Shown piece by piece: positions 16,378 through 25,125 of a stretch of DNA of 45,475 nt. This stretch comes from Hyphomicrobiales bacterium. GTDB taxonomy: Bacteria; Pseudomonadota; Alphaproteobacteria; Rhizobiales; Rhizobiaceae. The translations under genes and the position numbers were made by a program. The notes beneath the pieces were generated by a model, which was given only the letters and a program-made list of their open reading frames with translations, was not told where the DNA came from and made no database searches. Numbering within the stretch: the stretch's first letter is position 1; each line of letters begins with the position of its first letter. The stretch lies in contig UCHD01000026.1 of NCBI GenBank assembly GCA_900472175.1, positions 1 through 45,475 of the forward strand. The letters are read 5' to 3'.

Positions 16378-19300
16378 ATGCGCGCGTTTATCCGGTTTTC
16401 AGCGATTGTTCTCAGTATCCTTGCGTTTTCACCTGCAGTTCAAGCGGCAGAGACGGGCAGGCATATCGTCACCACGCAGGACGGCGATTATTTCGGCTTC
16501 GACCTGCGCACGGAACAGAACGTCTCGCTTGCCGATTGCGAGAAGGTCTGCGTCGCGGACTCGTCCTGCCGCGCCTTCACCTATAATCCCAAGGTCAAAT
16601 GGTGCTTTCTCAAATCCGACTATAACACGCTGAACACGTTCGCTGGTGCCGTCGCCGGCAAGGTCGTCGATGCCGCTGCCGCCGAACCGGATATCGGCGC
16701 GCCGCCGGCCCTGCCATTCGTCACGGAACAGCTTCTGACCGACGCCCGCGCCACCAAGGAAAATCTCTCGGTGCTGGCGGACCAGGATGCCCTCGGTTTG
16801 AATGGCCGCAAGGCGGAAGCTTACCGCGAACTGACGGCCGGCAATGTCGGTCCAGCGCTGAAGGCCTTTCAGGGCGCGCTGTCCATTACGCCTGACGATG
16901 GCGCCCTGTGGATCGAAGCTGCGCGGGCGGCCAACCGCGTTTTCGGCAATTCCGATTTCGCCACGCAGGCATCGCTTGCAGCTCTTAACGCCTATCAACT
17001 GTCGCGCACCACGCAGGCGCGGGCAGAGGCACTGGCCGTTCTCGCCACCGCACTGAAAAACGTCGAGAATTTCCGGGCTGCGCTCAGCGCCTACAAGGCC
17101 AGCCTCGAACTGGTCGAGGCCAAGTCCGTGCGTGCTGACTATACCGATTTGCGCACCCGCCAGGGTTTTCGCGTCACCGAACACACGATCGATTCCGACA
17201 GTGCCACGCCACGGGTCTGCATCCAGTTTTCCGAACCGCTGGTCAAGGCGGGGGTCGATTACACGCCTTTTGTCCTCCTGGACGGTGCAACGCCCAAGGC
17301 TGTTGAAGCCAAGGGCAGCGAAATCTGCGTCGAGGGCCTTACTCACGGGCAGAGATACAAGGTGGCCTTCCGCTCCGGCCTGCCGTCTTCCGTCGATGAG
17401 CCACTGGAAGCCAACGTCAATCTCGACGTTTATATTCCCGACCGCGCCGCAATGGTCCGCTTTACCGGCGACAGCTTCGTGCTGCCGGGAACCGCCCGCC
17501 GTGGCATTCCGATCGTTTCGGTCAACACCGCGAGCGCCAACCTGAAGCTCTATCGCATCGGTGACCGCAATATCGCCTCGCTGCTGACGGCCTCGCAATT
17601 CCTGACCCAACTCGACGGTTACAGCGCCCAGCGCATTCAGGATGAAAACGGCGAAGTGGTTTGGCAGGGGTCGATCGATATCGCCACCGATCTCAACAAG
17701 GAAGTCGTCACCAGTTTCCCCGTCGATGAAGCGCTGCCGCAGCGCAAGCCCGGGGTTTATGTCCTGACGGCCGTCTCGGCGACGGGCGCTTCCAACGAAT
17801 GGGACAGCCAGGCGACACAATGGTTCGTCATCTCGGATATCGGCCTTTCCACTTACTCCGGCACCGATGGTCTTTCGGTGTTCGCCCGGTCGCTGGCATC
17901 GGCAAAGCAGATTGCTGGCATCGAATTGACGCTGCTTGCCAAGAACAATGAAATCCTAGGCACTGCGTCAACCGACGCCGATGGGCGCGCGACCTTTGAC
18001 GCCGGCCTGCTGCGCGGCACGGCCGCCATGACCCCGGCGGTCATTACCGCCAAGAGCGGCGACGACGACTTCGTCTTTCTAGACCTTACCCGGGCCGGAT
18101 TTGATTTGTCGGATCGTGGCGTGACCGGACGCGCTGCTCCCGGCGCCATCGATGTCCTGACCTGGACCGAACGCGGCATTTATCGCGCCGGCGAGACCGT
18201 GCATGTCTCGGCGCTCGCCCGCGACAGCGCCTCGGTGGCGATCGAGAAACTGCCGCTGACATTCATCTTCATGCGCCCGGATGGCGTCGAGGATCGCCGC
18301 GTTGTCAGCGATGGCGGACTGGCGGGCGGTTATGCGCTGGATCTCCCCTTGCAGCCGAACGCGATGCGCGGCACCTGGACCGTTCAGATCTTCACTGACC
18401 CCAAGGGCACGGCGATCAGCGAGAAGCAATTCCAGGTCGATGACTTCGTGCCCGACCGGGTCGAGTTCGATATGGCAAGCACGGTCAAGCAGATCGAGAT
18501 CGATACGCCAGCGCCGATCACCATCGATGGCCGCTTCCTTTATGGTGCCCCCGCGGCAGGCCTCGAACTCGAAGGCGAAGTCGGCCTGAAGCCGACCCGC
18601 GAGAGCGCCGATTTCAAGGGATACTTCTTCGGCCTTGCCGATGAGGAGGCAACTGAAGACAGCCGCACGACGCTCGAAGGGCTGGAGCCGCTCGACGAAG
18701 ATGGCAAGGCGACTTTCGATGTCACGTTGACGGACGTTCCCTCGACCACCCAGCTGCTGAACGCCAACATTACCGTGCGCGTTCAGGAAGCCGGTGGCCG
18801 CGCCGTCGAGCGTTCCCTGACACTGCCGGTCAAGCCTGCAGGCGCGATGATCGGCATCAAGCCGGAATTCTCAGGCGATCTTGCGGAAAACGCCGTCGGC
18901 AAATTCCACGTCATTGCTATCGATGAGAACGGCGCCAAGCAGGAAAAGACAGGCCTTTCCTGGAAACTGCTGCGCGTCGAGCAGGATTATCAATGGTACC
19001 GCGATGGCACCGCCTGGAAATACGAGCCTGTGACCTCGACCAAGCAGATTTCGACCGGCAAGCTGGATGTCACCACGGATGGCGGCGAGATTGCCATCTC
19101 CGCAGGATGGGGCCGCTACCGGCTCGAAGTCGAGACAGCCGATATCGATGGCCCGACATCGAGCGTCGAGTTCGATTCCGGCTGGTACGTCACCGCCAGC
19201 TCGACAGAAACGCCGGATGGCCTGGAAGTTGCGCTCGACAAGCAAAACTACGCCATCGGCGAAACAGCCAAGCTGCGCGTCTCGCCGCGCTTTGCCGGCG

Positions 19301-21831
19301 AAGTTCTGGTCACGATCGGTTCGGAAAAGCTGATCGCGACGCAAACTGCGAGCATTGCTGCGGAAGGTGGCGAAGTCGATATTCCGATTACCGAGGATTT
19401 CGGCGCTGGCGCCTACGTGACCGCAACGCTTTATCGCCCGGGCGATGCGCAGGAAAGCCGCATGCCGATGCGCTCCATCGGCATCAAATGGCTCGCCGTC
19501 GATCCGGCAGAGCGCAAGCTATCCGTCAAGCTTGATCTTCCGGAAAAGACTATGCCACGCCAGACATTGAATATCCCGGTCGAGGTCACCGGGGCAGGGG
19601 TGGGTGACGAAGCCTATGTTACGGTTGCCGCAGTCGATGTCGGCATTCTCAACCTGACCCGCTACGAGGCGCCCGATCCGGACGGCTGGTATTTCGGCCA
19701 GCGCCAGCTCGGCCTTGAAATCCGCGACCTCTATGGACGGCTGATCGATGGCTCGCTCGGAGCGACCGGACGCCTGCGCACCGGCGGCGATGGCGGCCAG
19801 ATGGCGCTGCAGGGCAAGCCGCCGACCGAGAAGCTGGTGGCGTTCTTCTCCGGCCCCGTCCAGCTCGATGCAAACGGCAAGGCGATCATCAGCTTCGACA
19901 TTCCGCAATTCAACGGCACGGCCCGTGTCATGGCTGTTGCCTGGTCGAAGGCCGGCGTCGGCCACGCTTCGACCGATGTCGTCATCCGCGATCCGGTCGT
20001 GGTCACGGCGAGCATGCCGCAATTCCTGGCCCCCGGCGACAAGGCAGAGCTTCGGCTCGACATCGCCAATACCGACGGCCCGGCCGGCGACCTGAAGCTC
20101 AATGTGACAAGCAGTTCCTCCATTGTGATCGATGCTGCGCAAGCGCAGCAGACGTTCAGCGTCAAACCGGGTAGCAAGTTCGACCTGACATTGCCGCTCT
20201 CCGGCGTTCATCCGGGCGATGGTGCGATCTCGATCGAGCTGACCAGCGCCGACGGCCTGTCGCTGCAACAATCGGTTTCCGTTCCGGTGCGGCCTGCCGC
20301 CCTGCCGTTGACGACCCGGCATCCGCTGACCATCGAGCCGAATGCTAGCTTGAAAATTGATGGCGATCTGTTGGCTGAAAGCATGCTGCAGGGATCGGCC
20401 GTCAGCATCAGCGTCACCCGCTCCGCTGCCTTTGATATTCCAGCCCTACTGACATCGCTCGACCGCTACCCCTATGGCTGCGCCGAGCAGACGACGAGCC
20501 GGGCTCTACCTCTGCTTTATCTCAGCGAACTGGCCAAACAGTCCGGCCTGCCGGAGGATACCGATGTCCAGAAGCGCGTCCAGGAAGCAATCTATCGGGT
20601 TCTGTCCTATCAGTCCTCCACCGGCAGCTTCGGCCTCTGGAGCCCCGGTTCCGGCGATCTCTGGCTCGACGCCTACGTCACGGACTTCCTGACGCGGGCA
20701 CGCGAACAGAAATACCAGGTGCCGGACCAGGCGATGATTCAGGCGCTCGACAATCTGCAGAACGCGATGAGCTACGATGTCGACATGAAGAGCCAGGGCA
20801 ATGAAATTGCCTATTCTCTCTACGTGCTCGCCCGTAACCGCAAGGCGGCGATCAGCGATCTGCGGTACTACGCCGACACCAAGCTCGCCGAATTCCCGAC
20901 GCCGCTGTCGAAGGGGCATCTGGCCGCGGCTCTCGCCCTTTATGGCGATGCGCAGCGCTCGCAGAGCATTTTCGAAGATGCGCTGCAGATGTCGACTGCA
21001 ACGGCAAGCAATGCCAGCCTTGATCGCTCCGATTATGGCTCGGCTCTGCGTGATGATGCTGCTGTTCTGACATTGGCCGCGGAAGCGCGGCCCGTGCCGA
21101 CGATTATCCCGCAACTTGCCAAGATCGTTGCCCGCGAATGGGAGCAGAAGTCCTATACGAGCACGCAGGAGCAGATGTGGACGCTGATGGCGGCCCGCGC
21201 TATCCAGGGTGGCGACAGCGACCTCAATCTCGACATCAATGGCACGCCGCGTACCGGCGGTTATGCGGCGCGGCTGACCGGTGACGAAGTCCTCGATCAG
21301 CCGGTGACGATCACCAACCGGTCGAGCGAACCGGTGGCTGCCGTCGTGACGACGGTTGCGGCGCCGGCATTCCCTCTGCCTGCCGGCGGCAACGGTTTCA
21401 CTATCGAGCGTACCTATTATACGCTCGACGGCGAACAGGCGAATGTCACAGAAGCCAGGCAGAACGAGCGTTATGTCGTCGTCATCAACGCCACGGAAAG
21501 CAACACTTGGCCGTCGCGCGTGCTGATCACCGATCTTCTGCCGGCCGGTTTCGAGATCGACAATCCGACGCTGGTCGATAGCGCCAAACTGTCGAACTTC
21601 GAATGGATCGGCGAAGTCGAGGCCGCCCATACGGAGTTCCGCAGCGACCGTTTCGTCGCAGCCTTCGACCGGACGGCCGGTGACAACCGCACGATCACCG
21701 TCGCCTATGTCGTCCGCGCCGTCACACCCGGCACCTACGATCATCCGGCGGCCAGCATCGAAGACATGTACCGGCCGCAATTCTCCGCGCGCTCCGCGAT
21801 GGGGCGCATGGAGGTTCAGGCGGTCGAATAA
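16378..21831 (+). CDS. Bacterial alpha-2-macroglobulin with N-terminal PAN-like domain
   Basis: This is a periplasmic protease-trap protein (YfhM/MagD relatives) that binds attacking proteases covalently through a thioester. A Sec signal peptide (AFSPAVQA, cleavage near residue 24, no lipobox Cys) is followed by a cysteine-rich PAN/apple-like segment (DCEKVCVADSSCRAFTYNP). Next come a helical TPR-like part, a long series of macroglobulin beta domains, and the thioester region YPYGCAEQTTSRALPLL with Cys1368 in CAEQ, then the alpha-barrel and receptor-like C-terminus. At 1818 aa it is in the large bacterial class. ATG at 16378 follows GGGGAGG; the TTG six bases upstream is too close to it. The stop overlaps the pbpC start by one base, the classical pairing for cell-wall repair after protease or phage-like attack. 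Confidence 0.92.
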   Translation: MRAFIRFSAIVLSILAFSPAVQAAETGRHIVTTQDGDYFGFDLRTEQNVSLADCEKVCVADSSCRAFTYNPKVKWCFLKSDYNTLNTFAGAVAGKVVDAAAAEPDIGAPPALPFVTEQLLTDARATKENLSVLADQDALGLNGRKAEAYRELTAGNVGPALKAFQGALSITPDDGALWIEAARAANRVFGNSDFATQASLAALNAYQLSRTTQARAEALAVLATALKNVENFRAALSAYKASLELVEAKSVRADYTDLRTRQGFRVTEHTIDSDSATPRVCIQFSEPLVKAGVDYTPFVLLDGATPKAVEAKGSEICVEGLTHGQRYKVAFRSGLPSSVDEPLEANVNLDVYIPDRAAMVRFTGDSFVLPGTARRGIPIVSVNTASANLKLYRIGDRNIASLLTASQFLTQLDGYSAQRIQDENGEVVWQGSIDIATDLNKEVVTSFPVDEALPQRKPGVYVLTAVSATGASNEWDSQATQWFVISDIGLSTYSGTDGLSVFARSLASAKQIAGIELTLLAKNNEILGTASTDADGRATFDAGLLRGTAAMTPAVITAKSGDDDFVFLDLTRAGFDLSDRGVTGRAAPGAIDVLTWTERGIYRAGETVHVSALARDSASVAIEKLPLTFIFMRPDGVEDRRVVSDGGLAGGYALDLPLQPNAMRGTWTVQIFTDPKGTAISEKQFQVDDFVPDRVEFDMASTVKQIEIDTPAPITIDGRFLYGAPAAGLELEGEVGLKPTRESADFKGYFFGLADEEATEDSRTTLEGLEPLDEDGKATFDVTLTDVPSTTQLLNANITVRVQEAGGRAVERSLTLPVKPAGAMIGIKPEFSGDLAENAVGKFHVIAIDENGAKQEKTGLSWKLLRVEQDYQWYRDGTAWKYEPVTSTKQISTGKLDVTTDGGEIAISAGWGRYRLEVETADIDGPTSSVEFDSGWYVTASSTETPDGLEVALDKQNYAIGETAKLRVSPRFAGEVLVTIGSEKLIATQTASIAAEGGEVDIPITEDFGAGAYVTATLYRPGDAQESRMPMRSIGIKWLAVDPAERKLSVKLDLPEKTMPRQTLNIPVEVTGAGVGDEAYVTVAAVDVGILNLTRYEAPDPDGWYFGQRQLGLEIRDLYGRLIDGSLGATGRLRTGGDGGQMALQGKPPTEKLVAFFSGPVQLDANGKAIISFDIPQFNGTARVMAVAWSKAGVGHASTDVVIRDPVVVTASMPQFLAPGDKAELRLDIANTDGPAGDLKLNVTSSSSIVIDAAQAQQTFSVKPGSKFDLTLPLSGVHPGDGAISIELTSADGLSLQQSVSVPVRPAALPLTTRHPLTIEPNASLKIDGDLLAESMLQGSAVSISVTRSAAFDIPALLTSLDRYPYGCAEQTTSRALPLLYLSELAKQSGLPEDTDVQKRVQEAIYRVLSYQSSTGSFGLWSPGSGDLWLDAYVTDFLTRAREQKYQVPDQAMIQALDNLQNAMSYDVDMKSQGNEIAYSLYVLARNRKAAISDLRYYADTKLAEFPTPLSKGHLAAALALYGDAQRSQSIFEDALQMSTATASNASLDRSDYGSALRDDAAVLTLAAEARPVPTIIPQLAKIVAREWEQKSYTSTQEQMWTLMAARAIQGGDSDLNLDINGTPRTGGYAARLTGDEVLDQPVTITNRSSEPVAAVVTTVAAPAFPLPAGGNGFTIERTYYTLDGEQANVTEARQNERYVVVINATESNTWPSRVLITDLLPAGFEIDNPTLVDSAKLSNFEWIGEVEAAHTEFRSDRFVAAFDRTAGDNRTITVAYVVRAVTPGTYDHPAASIEDMYRPQFSARSAMGRMEVQAVE

Positions 21832-23915
21832 TGTCGCTCCTATGGAAAACCTGCGCCGCACTGCTGGGCTCCGCACTTGCGTGCGTCGCCATCATGTTCG
21901 GACTGGACGTGGCGGATCGCGCCTATCCGCCACCGCTTGAAGCAGCCCGCACGGTATCTGCCGAAGTGCTTGATGCGGATGGACAGCTGTTACGCGCCTT
22001 TGCTTCGCCGGAAGGCCGCTGGCGTTTGCAGACGACGGCAAAAGACGTCGATCCGCAGTTCGTCCGCATGCTGATCGCCTATGAGGACCAACGCTTCTGG
22101 GAGCACAAGGGTATCGACCCATGGGCCATGATGCGCGCGGCCTGGCAGTTCGCAACCCATGGGCGGATCGTCTCGGGCGCCTCGACACTGTCGATGCAGG
22201 TGGCGCGCCTCATCGAACCACGCGAAGGCCGTTCCCTTGCAGCAAAATTTCGCCAGCTTGCCCGCGCCATACAGATCGAGCGGCGCCTGAGCAAGGCCGA
22301 AATCCTCGATCTCTATCTCACCCATGCGCCCTATGGCGGCAATCTCGAAGGTATCCGCGCCGCCAGTCTTGCCTATTTCGGCAAGGAGCCACGACGTCTC
22401 AGCGTCTCCGAGGCGGCCCTGTTGGTTGCCCTTCCGCAGCTGCCTGAAAAACGGCGGCCGGATCGATACCTGAAAGCGGCGGAATTGGCGCGCCAGCGGG
22501 TGCTGGAACGTTTGGCCGTGTCCGCAGTGATTGGTGAAGGGGAGGCGGAGCGCGCCGCATCCGTTGCGGTCCCGAACCGGCGCCTGCAACTGCCGGCCTT
22601 TGCCGCCCATGTTGCCGAAGCAGCATTGCGCAAGGAACCGAAGGTCGTTCAGCACCAAACGACGCTGCGCCGGACGATCCAGAAGGGTCTGGAAACAGTC
22701 GCCAAGGAAGCGGCTGCCCGGCTTGGCCCGAAAGTCTCGATCGCCATGGTCATGGCCGACGCGCGCACCGGCGAGATCGTCGGAGAACTGGGCTCCGCCG
22801 ATTACTTCGATGCCAGCCGCTCCGGCTGGATCGACATGACGCGCATCTCGCGCTCGCCGGGTTCCACGCTGAAGCCCTTCATCTATGGCCTCGCATTCGA
22901 GGAAGGATTGGTTTCCCAGGAGACCATCATCGAGGACAGGCCAGCCGATTTCTTCGGCTACCGGCCACGCAATTTCGACATGACCTATCAGGGCGATGTC
23001 AGCATCCGTCAGGCGCTGCAACTGTCTCTCAATGTTCCCGCTGTCCGGCTGCTCGATTCCGTCGGGCCGACGCGGTTGATGGTGCGGTTCCGCCGCGCCG
23101 AGGTCCGGCCGATCCTGCCGCCGAACGAGGCTCCCGGTCTGGCCATTGGCCTTGGTGGATTGGGGATCAATCTGAAGGATCTTGTGCAACTCTACGCCGC
23201 TCTTGCCAATCGCGGCAAGCCGGTCCGGCTCGGCGACGGGATCCGCGAACAACCGGGCACCATCGAAAACGAGCCGCTTCTGAATCCCGTTGCCACATGG
23301 CAGATCGCCGACATCCTGTCCGGCGTGCTGCCACCGGCCGGTGCCGTCCAGCGCGGCATCGCTTACAAGACCGGAACGAGCTACGGCTACCGCGACGCCT
23401 GGTCGGTCGGCTTTGATGGCCGTTACGTTCTCGGCGTCTGGGTCGGTCGCCCAGACAATGGTGCCGTGCCTGGCCTCACCGGCTACGGCACCGCAGCCCC
23501 GATCCTGTTCGAAGGTTTTGCCAAATCCGGTGTCGCCATGACGCCGCTGCCGCGTGCTCCGGCCGGTGCGGTGCGCATTGCCCAGGCTGAATTGCCGATC
23601 AGTCAGCGGCGGTTTTCGTTGAGCGCCAACGGTCTTGTCTCGGCGACGGTCCGCGAGGCAGCGCCGCAGATCGTCTATCCCCCGGAAGGTGCACGCGTTG
23701 AACTTGGCGTCGATACCGCCGGAACGCCCATGCCGCTGGTTCTCAAACTGCAAGGGGGCAGGGCGCCTTTCCGCTGGCTTGCCAATGGCAAGCCTCTGCC
23801 AGAGACATCACGCCGCCGGGTCAATCAGTGGATACCCGACGGTGCAGGTTACTCCACGTTGACCGTCATCGATGCGGCGGGCCGGGCCGCGAGCGTGCGG
23901 GTTTTTCTCAACTAG
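21831..23915 (+). CDS. pbpC: Penicillin-binding protein 1C (bifunctional glycosyltransferase/transpeptidase)
   Basis: PbpC polymerises and cross-links peptidoglycan in the periplasm and usually partners the alpha-2-macroglobulin. An N-terminal membrane anchor (residues about 5-25) is followed by the GT51 glycosyltransferase with catalytic Glu in AYEDQRFWEHKGID. The transpeptidase domain shows SPGSTLKPF (active Ser in STLK), SLN in LQLSLNVPA and KTGTS in YKTGTSYGYRDAW. A C-terminal BiPBP_C domain follows, with ANGKPL and YSTLTVIDAAGRAASV. At 694 aa the length is normal. The start overlaps the previous stop (TAATG), so the two genes are translationally coupled. Confidence 0.95.
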   Translation: MSLLWKTCAALLGSALACVAIMFGLDVADRAYPPPLEAARTVSAEVLDADGQLLRAFASPEGRWRLQTTAKDVDPQFVRMLIAYEDQRFWEHKGIDPWAMMRAAWQFATHGRIVSGASTLSMQVARLIEPREGRSLAAKFRQLARAIQIERRLSKAEILDLYLTHAPYGGNLEGIRAASLAYFGKEPRRLSVSEAALLVALPQLPEKRRPDRYLKAAELARQRVLERLAVSAVIGEGEAERAASVAVPNRRLQLPAFAAHVAEAALRKEPKVVQHQTTLRRTIQKGLETVAKEAAARLGPKVSIAMVMADARTGEIVGELGSADYFDASRSGWIDMTRISRSPGSTLKPFIYGLAFEEGLVSQETIIEDRPADFFGYRPRNFDMTYQGDVSIRQALQLSLNVPAVRLLDSVGPTRLMVRFRRAEVRPILPPNEAPGLAIGLGGLGINLKDLVQLYAALANRGKPVRLGDGIREQPGTIENEPLLNPVATWQIADILSGVLPPAGAVQRGIAYKTGTSYGYRDAWSVGFDGRYVLGVWVGRPDNGAVPGLTGYGTAAPILFEGFAKSGVAMTPLPRAPAGAVRIAQAELPISQRRFSLSANGLVSATVREAAPQIVYPPEGARVELGVDTAGTPMPLVLKLQGGRAPFRWLANGKPLPETSRRRVNQWIPDGAGYSTLTVIDAAGRAASVRVFLN

Positions 23916-23940
23916 AATCATCCTAACCCCACCGCTGCAG

Positions 23941-23971
23941 CAGAGGACTGGCAACCCCGTAATGTCCTCTG
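23941..23971. repeat. Inverted repeat behind pbpC
   Basis: CAGAGGAC (23941-23948) and GTCCTCTG (23964-23971) form a perfect 8-bp stem with a 15-base loop, 25 bp after the pbpC stop. No T-run follows, so it is only a possible terminator or message-stabilising element between this operon and the cellulose genes. Confidence 0.4.
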
Positions 23972-24088
23972 TCGGAAATGGGGATTCCCGAATCTGGCCT
24001 CATGATTTATCAGTAAGCGATGATTCGATCCGATCTGATTCGAAACCGCGCCTGGCCGGATGCCATCTGCGGAGAAGTTGACGGAGGC

Positions 24089-25018
24089 ATGTTGTCCTTT
24101 CCACGAACCCCAGCCATTCGATATACGCTTGCCGGCATCGTCGTGACGCTCGGTCTTGCTGGCTGTGGTGCCCGTGAAGGCGTGAGGTTGTCCGACACTG
24201 TAACCACAGTGCCCAATGAGACCGCATTTGCCCTGCCAGGCCCTGGCGGACCGGCCATCGTCAACATTGTCGAGCGCACATTCAGAAATGCGACCCAACA
24301 GGATATCTTCCTGTTTACATCCGCGTCGACGCCGGGTCAGAATGTCATGCGCGTACAATTGTACGGGCCGGTCGGATCGAAATTCGAAGGCACGCGGTCG
24401 CTTGGTTATTCCTCCGTGAAGGCAAGCGAGATCGCCAGGGAAATGCGCCGCGAGCTTCCCGGCATCGCGCTGAGGCAATCACCGATCTACCTGCAGAACA
24501 ATTACGGCCCCTTCAGCTATGCCTATGGCCATGGCCGCGGCAGTGATGCCTGCCTTTATGGCTGGCAGCAGATCCGTTCCCCCGAGGATGCCAGAACGGC
24601 TTTCCAGAACCGTGGCACGATCCAGGTTCGCCTGCGGCTCTGCGAGGAGAATGCCAGCGAAGAAAAACTGCTGAGCACCATGTACGGCTATACGATCCGT
24701 GGTGCGTTCAACGCCGCAGGCTGGAACCCCTACGGTGAGCCCCCCAGCGTTGACCCGACGTTGGGCCGAACGGGAAATCCCATCTATCCCAATAGAAATG
24801 ATGTGCGCGACAACATGATGCCGGAAGCAGAAGTCGATACGGTGCGCCCTGCCGTGCGGCCGCGGCCAGTCGTTGTGGCAACAGAAAAAGTCCAGCCGAT
24901 CAAACAACCGACACCGGTAGAAACCATTCCTTTACCAACAACAGGGGATATGAAGGGGATCGTTGTTCCTTCCCCCGATTGCGCGAACCAGTCAGCGGGT
25001 GCCGGACAATGCAAGTAA
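24089..25018 (+). CDS. bcsN: Cellulose biosynthesis lipoprotein BcsN
   Basis: BcsN is an accessory protein of the alphaproteobacterial (type III) cellulose operons; its molecular role is unknown. The sequence starts with a lipoprotein signal ending in LAGC. It continues with a moderately conserved domain (NIVERTFRNATQQDIFLFT, SPIYLQNNYGPFSYAYG, SDACLYGWQQI) and ends in a proline-rich tail. ATG at 24089 has ACGGAGG directly upstream; the longer frame to 24020 lacks this and would bury the signal peptide. It is 309 aa. It sits just before bcsA, as in rhizobial loci. Attachment to a membrane by its lipid-modified Cys is expected. Confidence 0.82.
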   Translation: MLSFPRTPAIRYTLAGIVVTLGLAGCGAREGVRLSDTVTTVPNETAFALPGPGGPAIVNIVERTFRNATQQDIFLFTSASTPGQNVMRVQLYGPVGSKFEGTRSLGYSSVKASEIAREMRRELPGIALRQSPIYLQNNYGPFSYAYGHGRGSDACLYGWQQIRSPEDARTAFQNRGTIQVRLRLCEENASEEKLLSTMYGYTIRGAFNAAGWNPYGEPPSVDPTLGRTGNPIYPNRNDVRDNMMPEAEVDTVRPAVRPRPVVVATEKVQPIKQPTPVETIPLPTTGDMKGIVVPSPDCANQSAGAGQCK

Positions 25019-25101
25019 CATCGGCATGATCCGAATTGCCGATTGCAGTTTGAGTTGACCATGGCGTTTTAAGGGCTTCCGGCGGCATCTGCCTGTCACC
25101 G

Positions 25102-25121
25102 GGTGCCTCCTGAAGGGCACC
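25102..25121 (+). promoter_or_regulatory. Small hairpin over the bcsA ribosome binding site
   Basis: GGTGCC (25102-25107) can pair with GGCACC (25116-25121), placing the purine-rich GAAGGG used by bcsA in and beside the stem just before the ATG at 25126. It could dampen bcsA translation. The six-pair stem is short, so the effect is speculative. Confidence 0.35.
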
Positions 25122-25125
25122 AATC

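Noticed and set aside
16429..17820. Minus-strand open frame of 463 codons
   Set aside because: It is antisense to the start of the alpha-2-macroglobulin gene and has no signal or domain.
21990..23753. Minus-strand open frame of 587 codons
   Set aside because: It is fully antisense to pbpC, whose catalytic motifs are all present on the plus strand.
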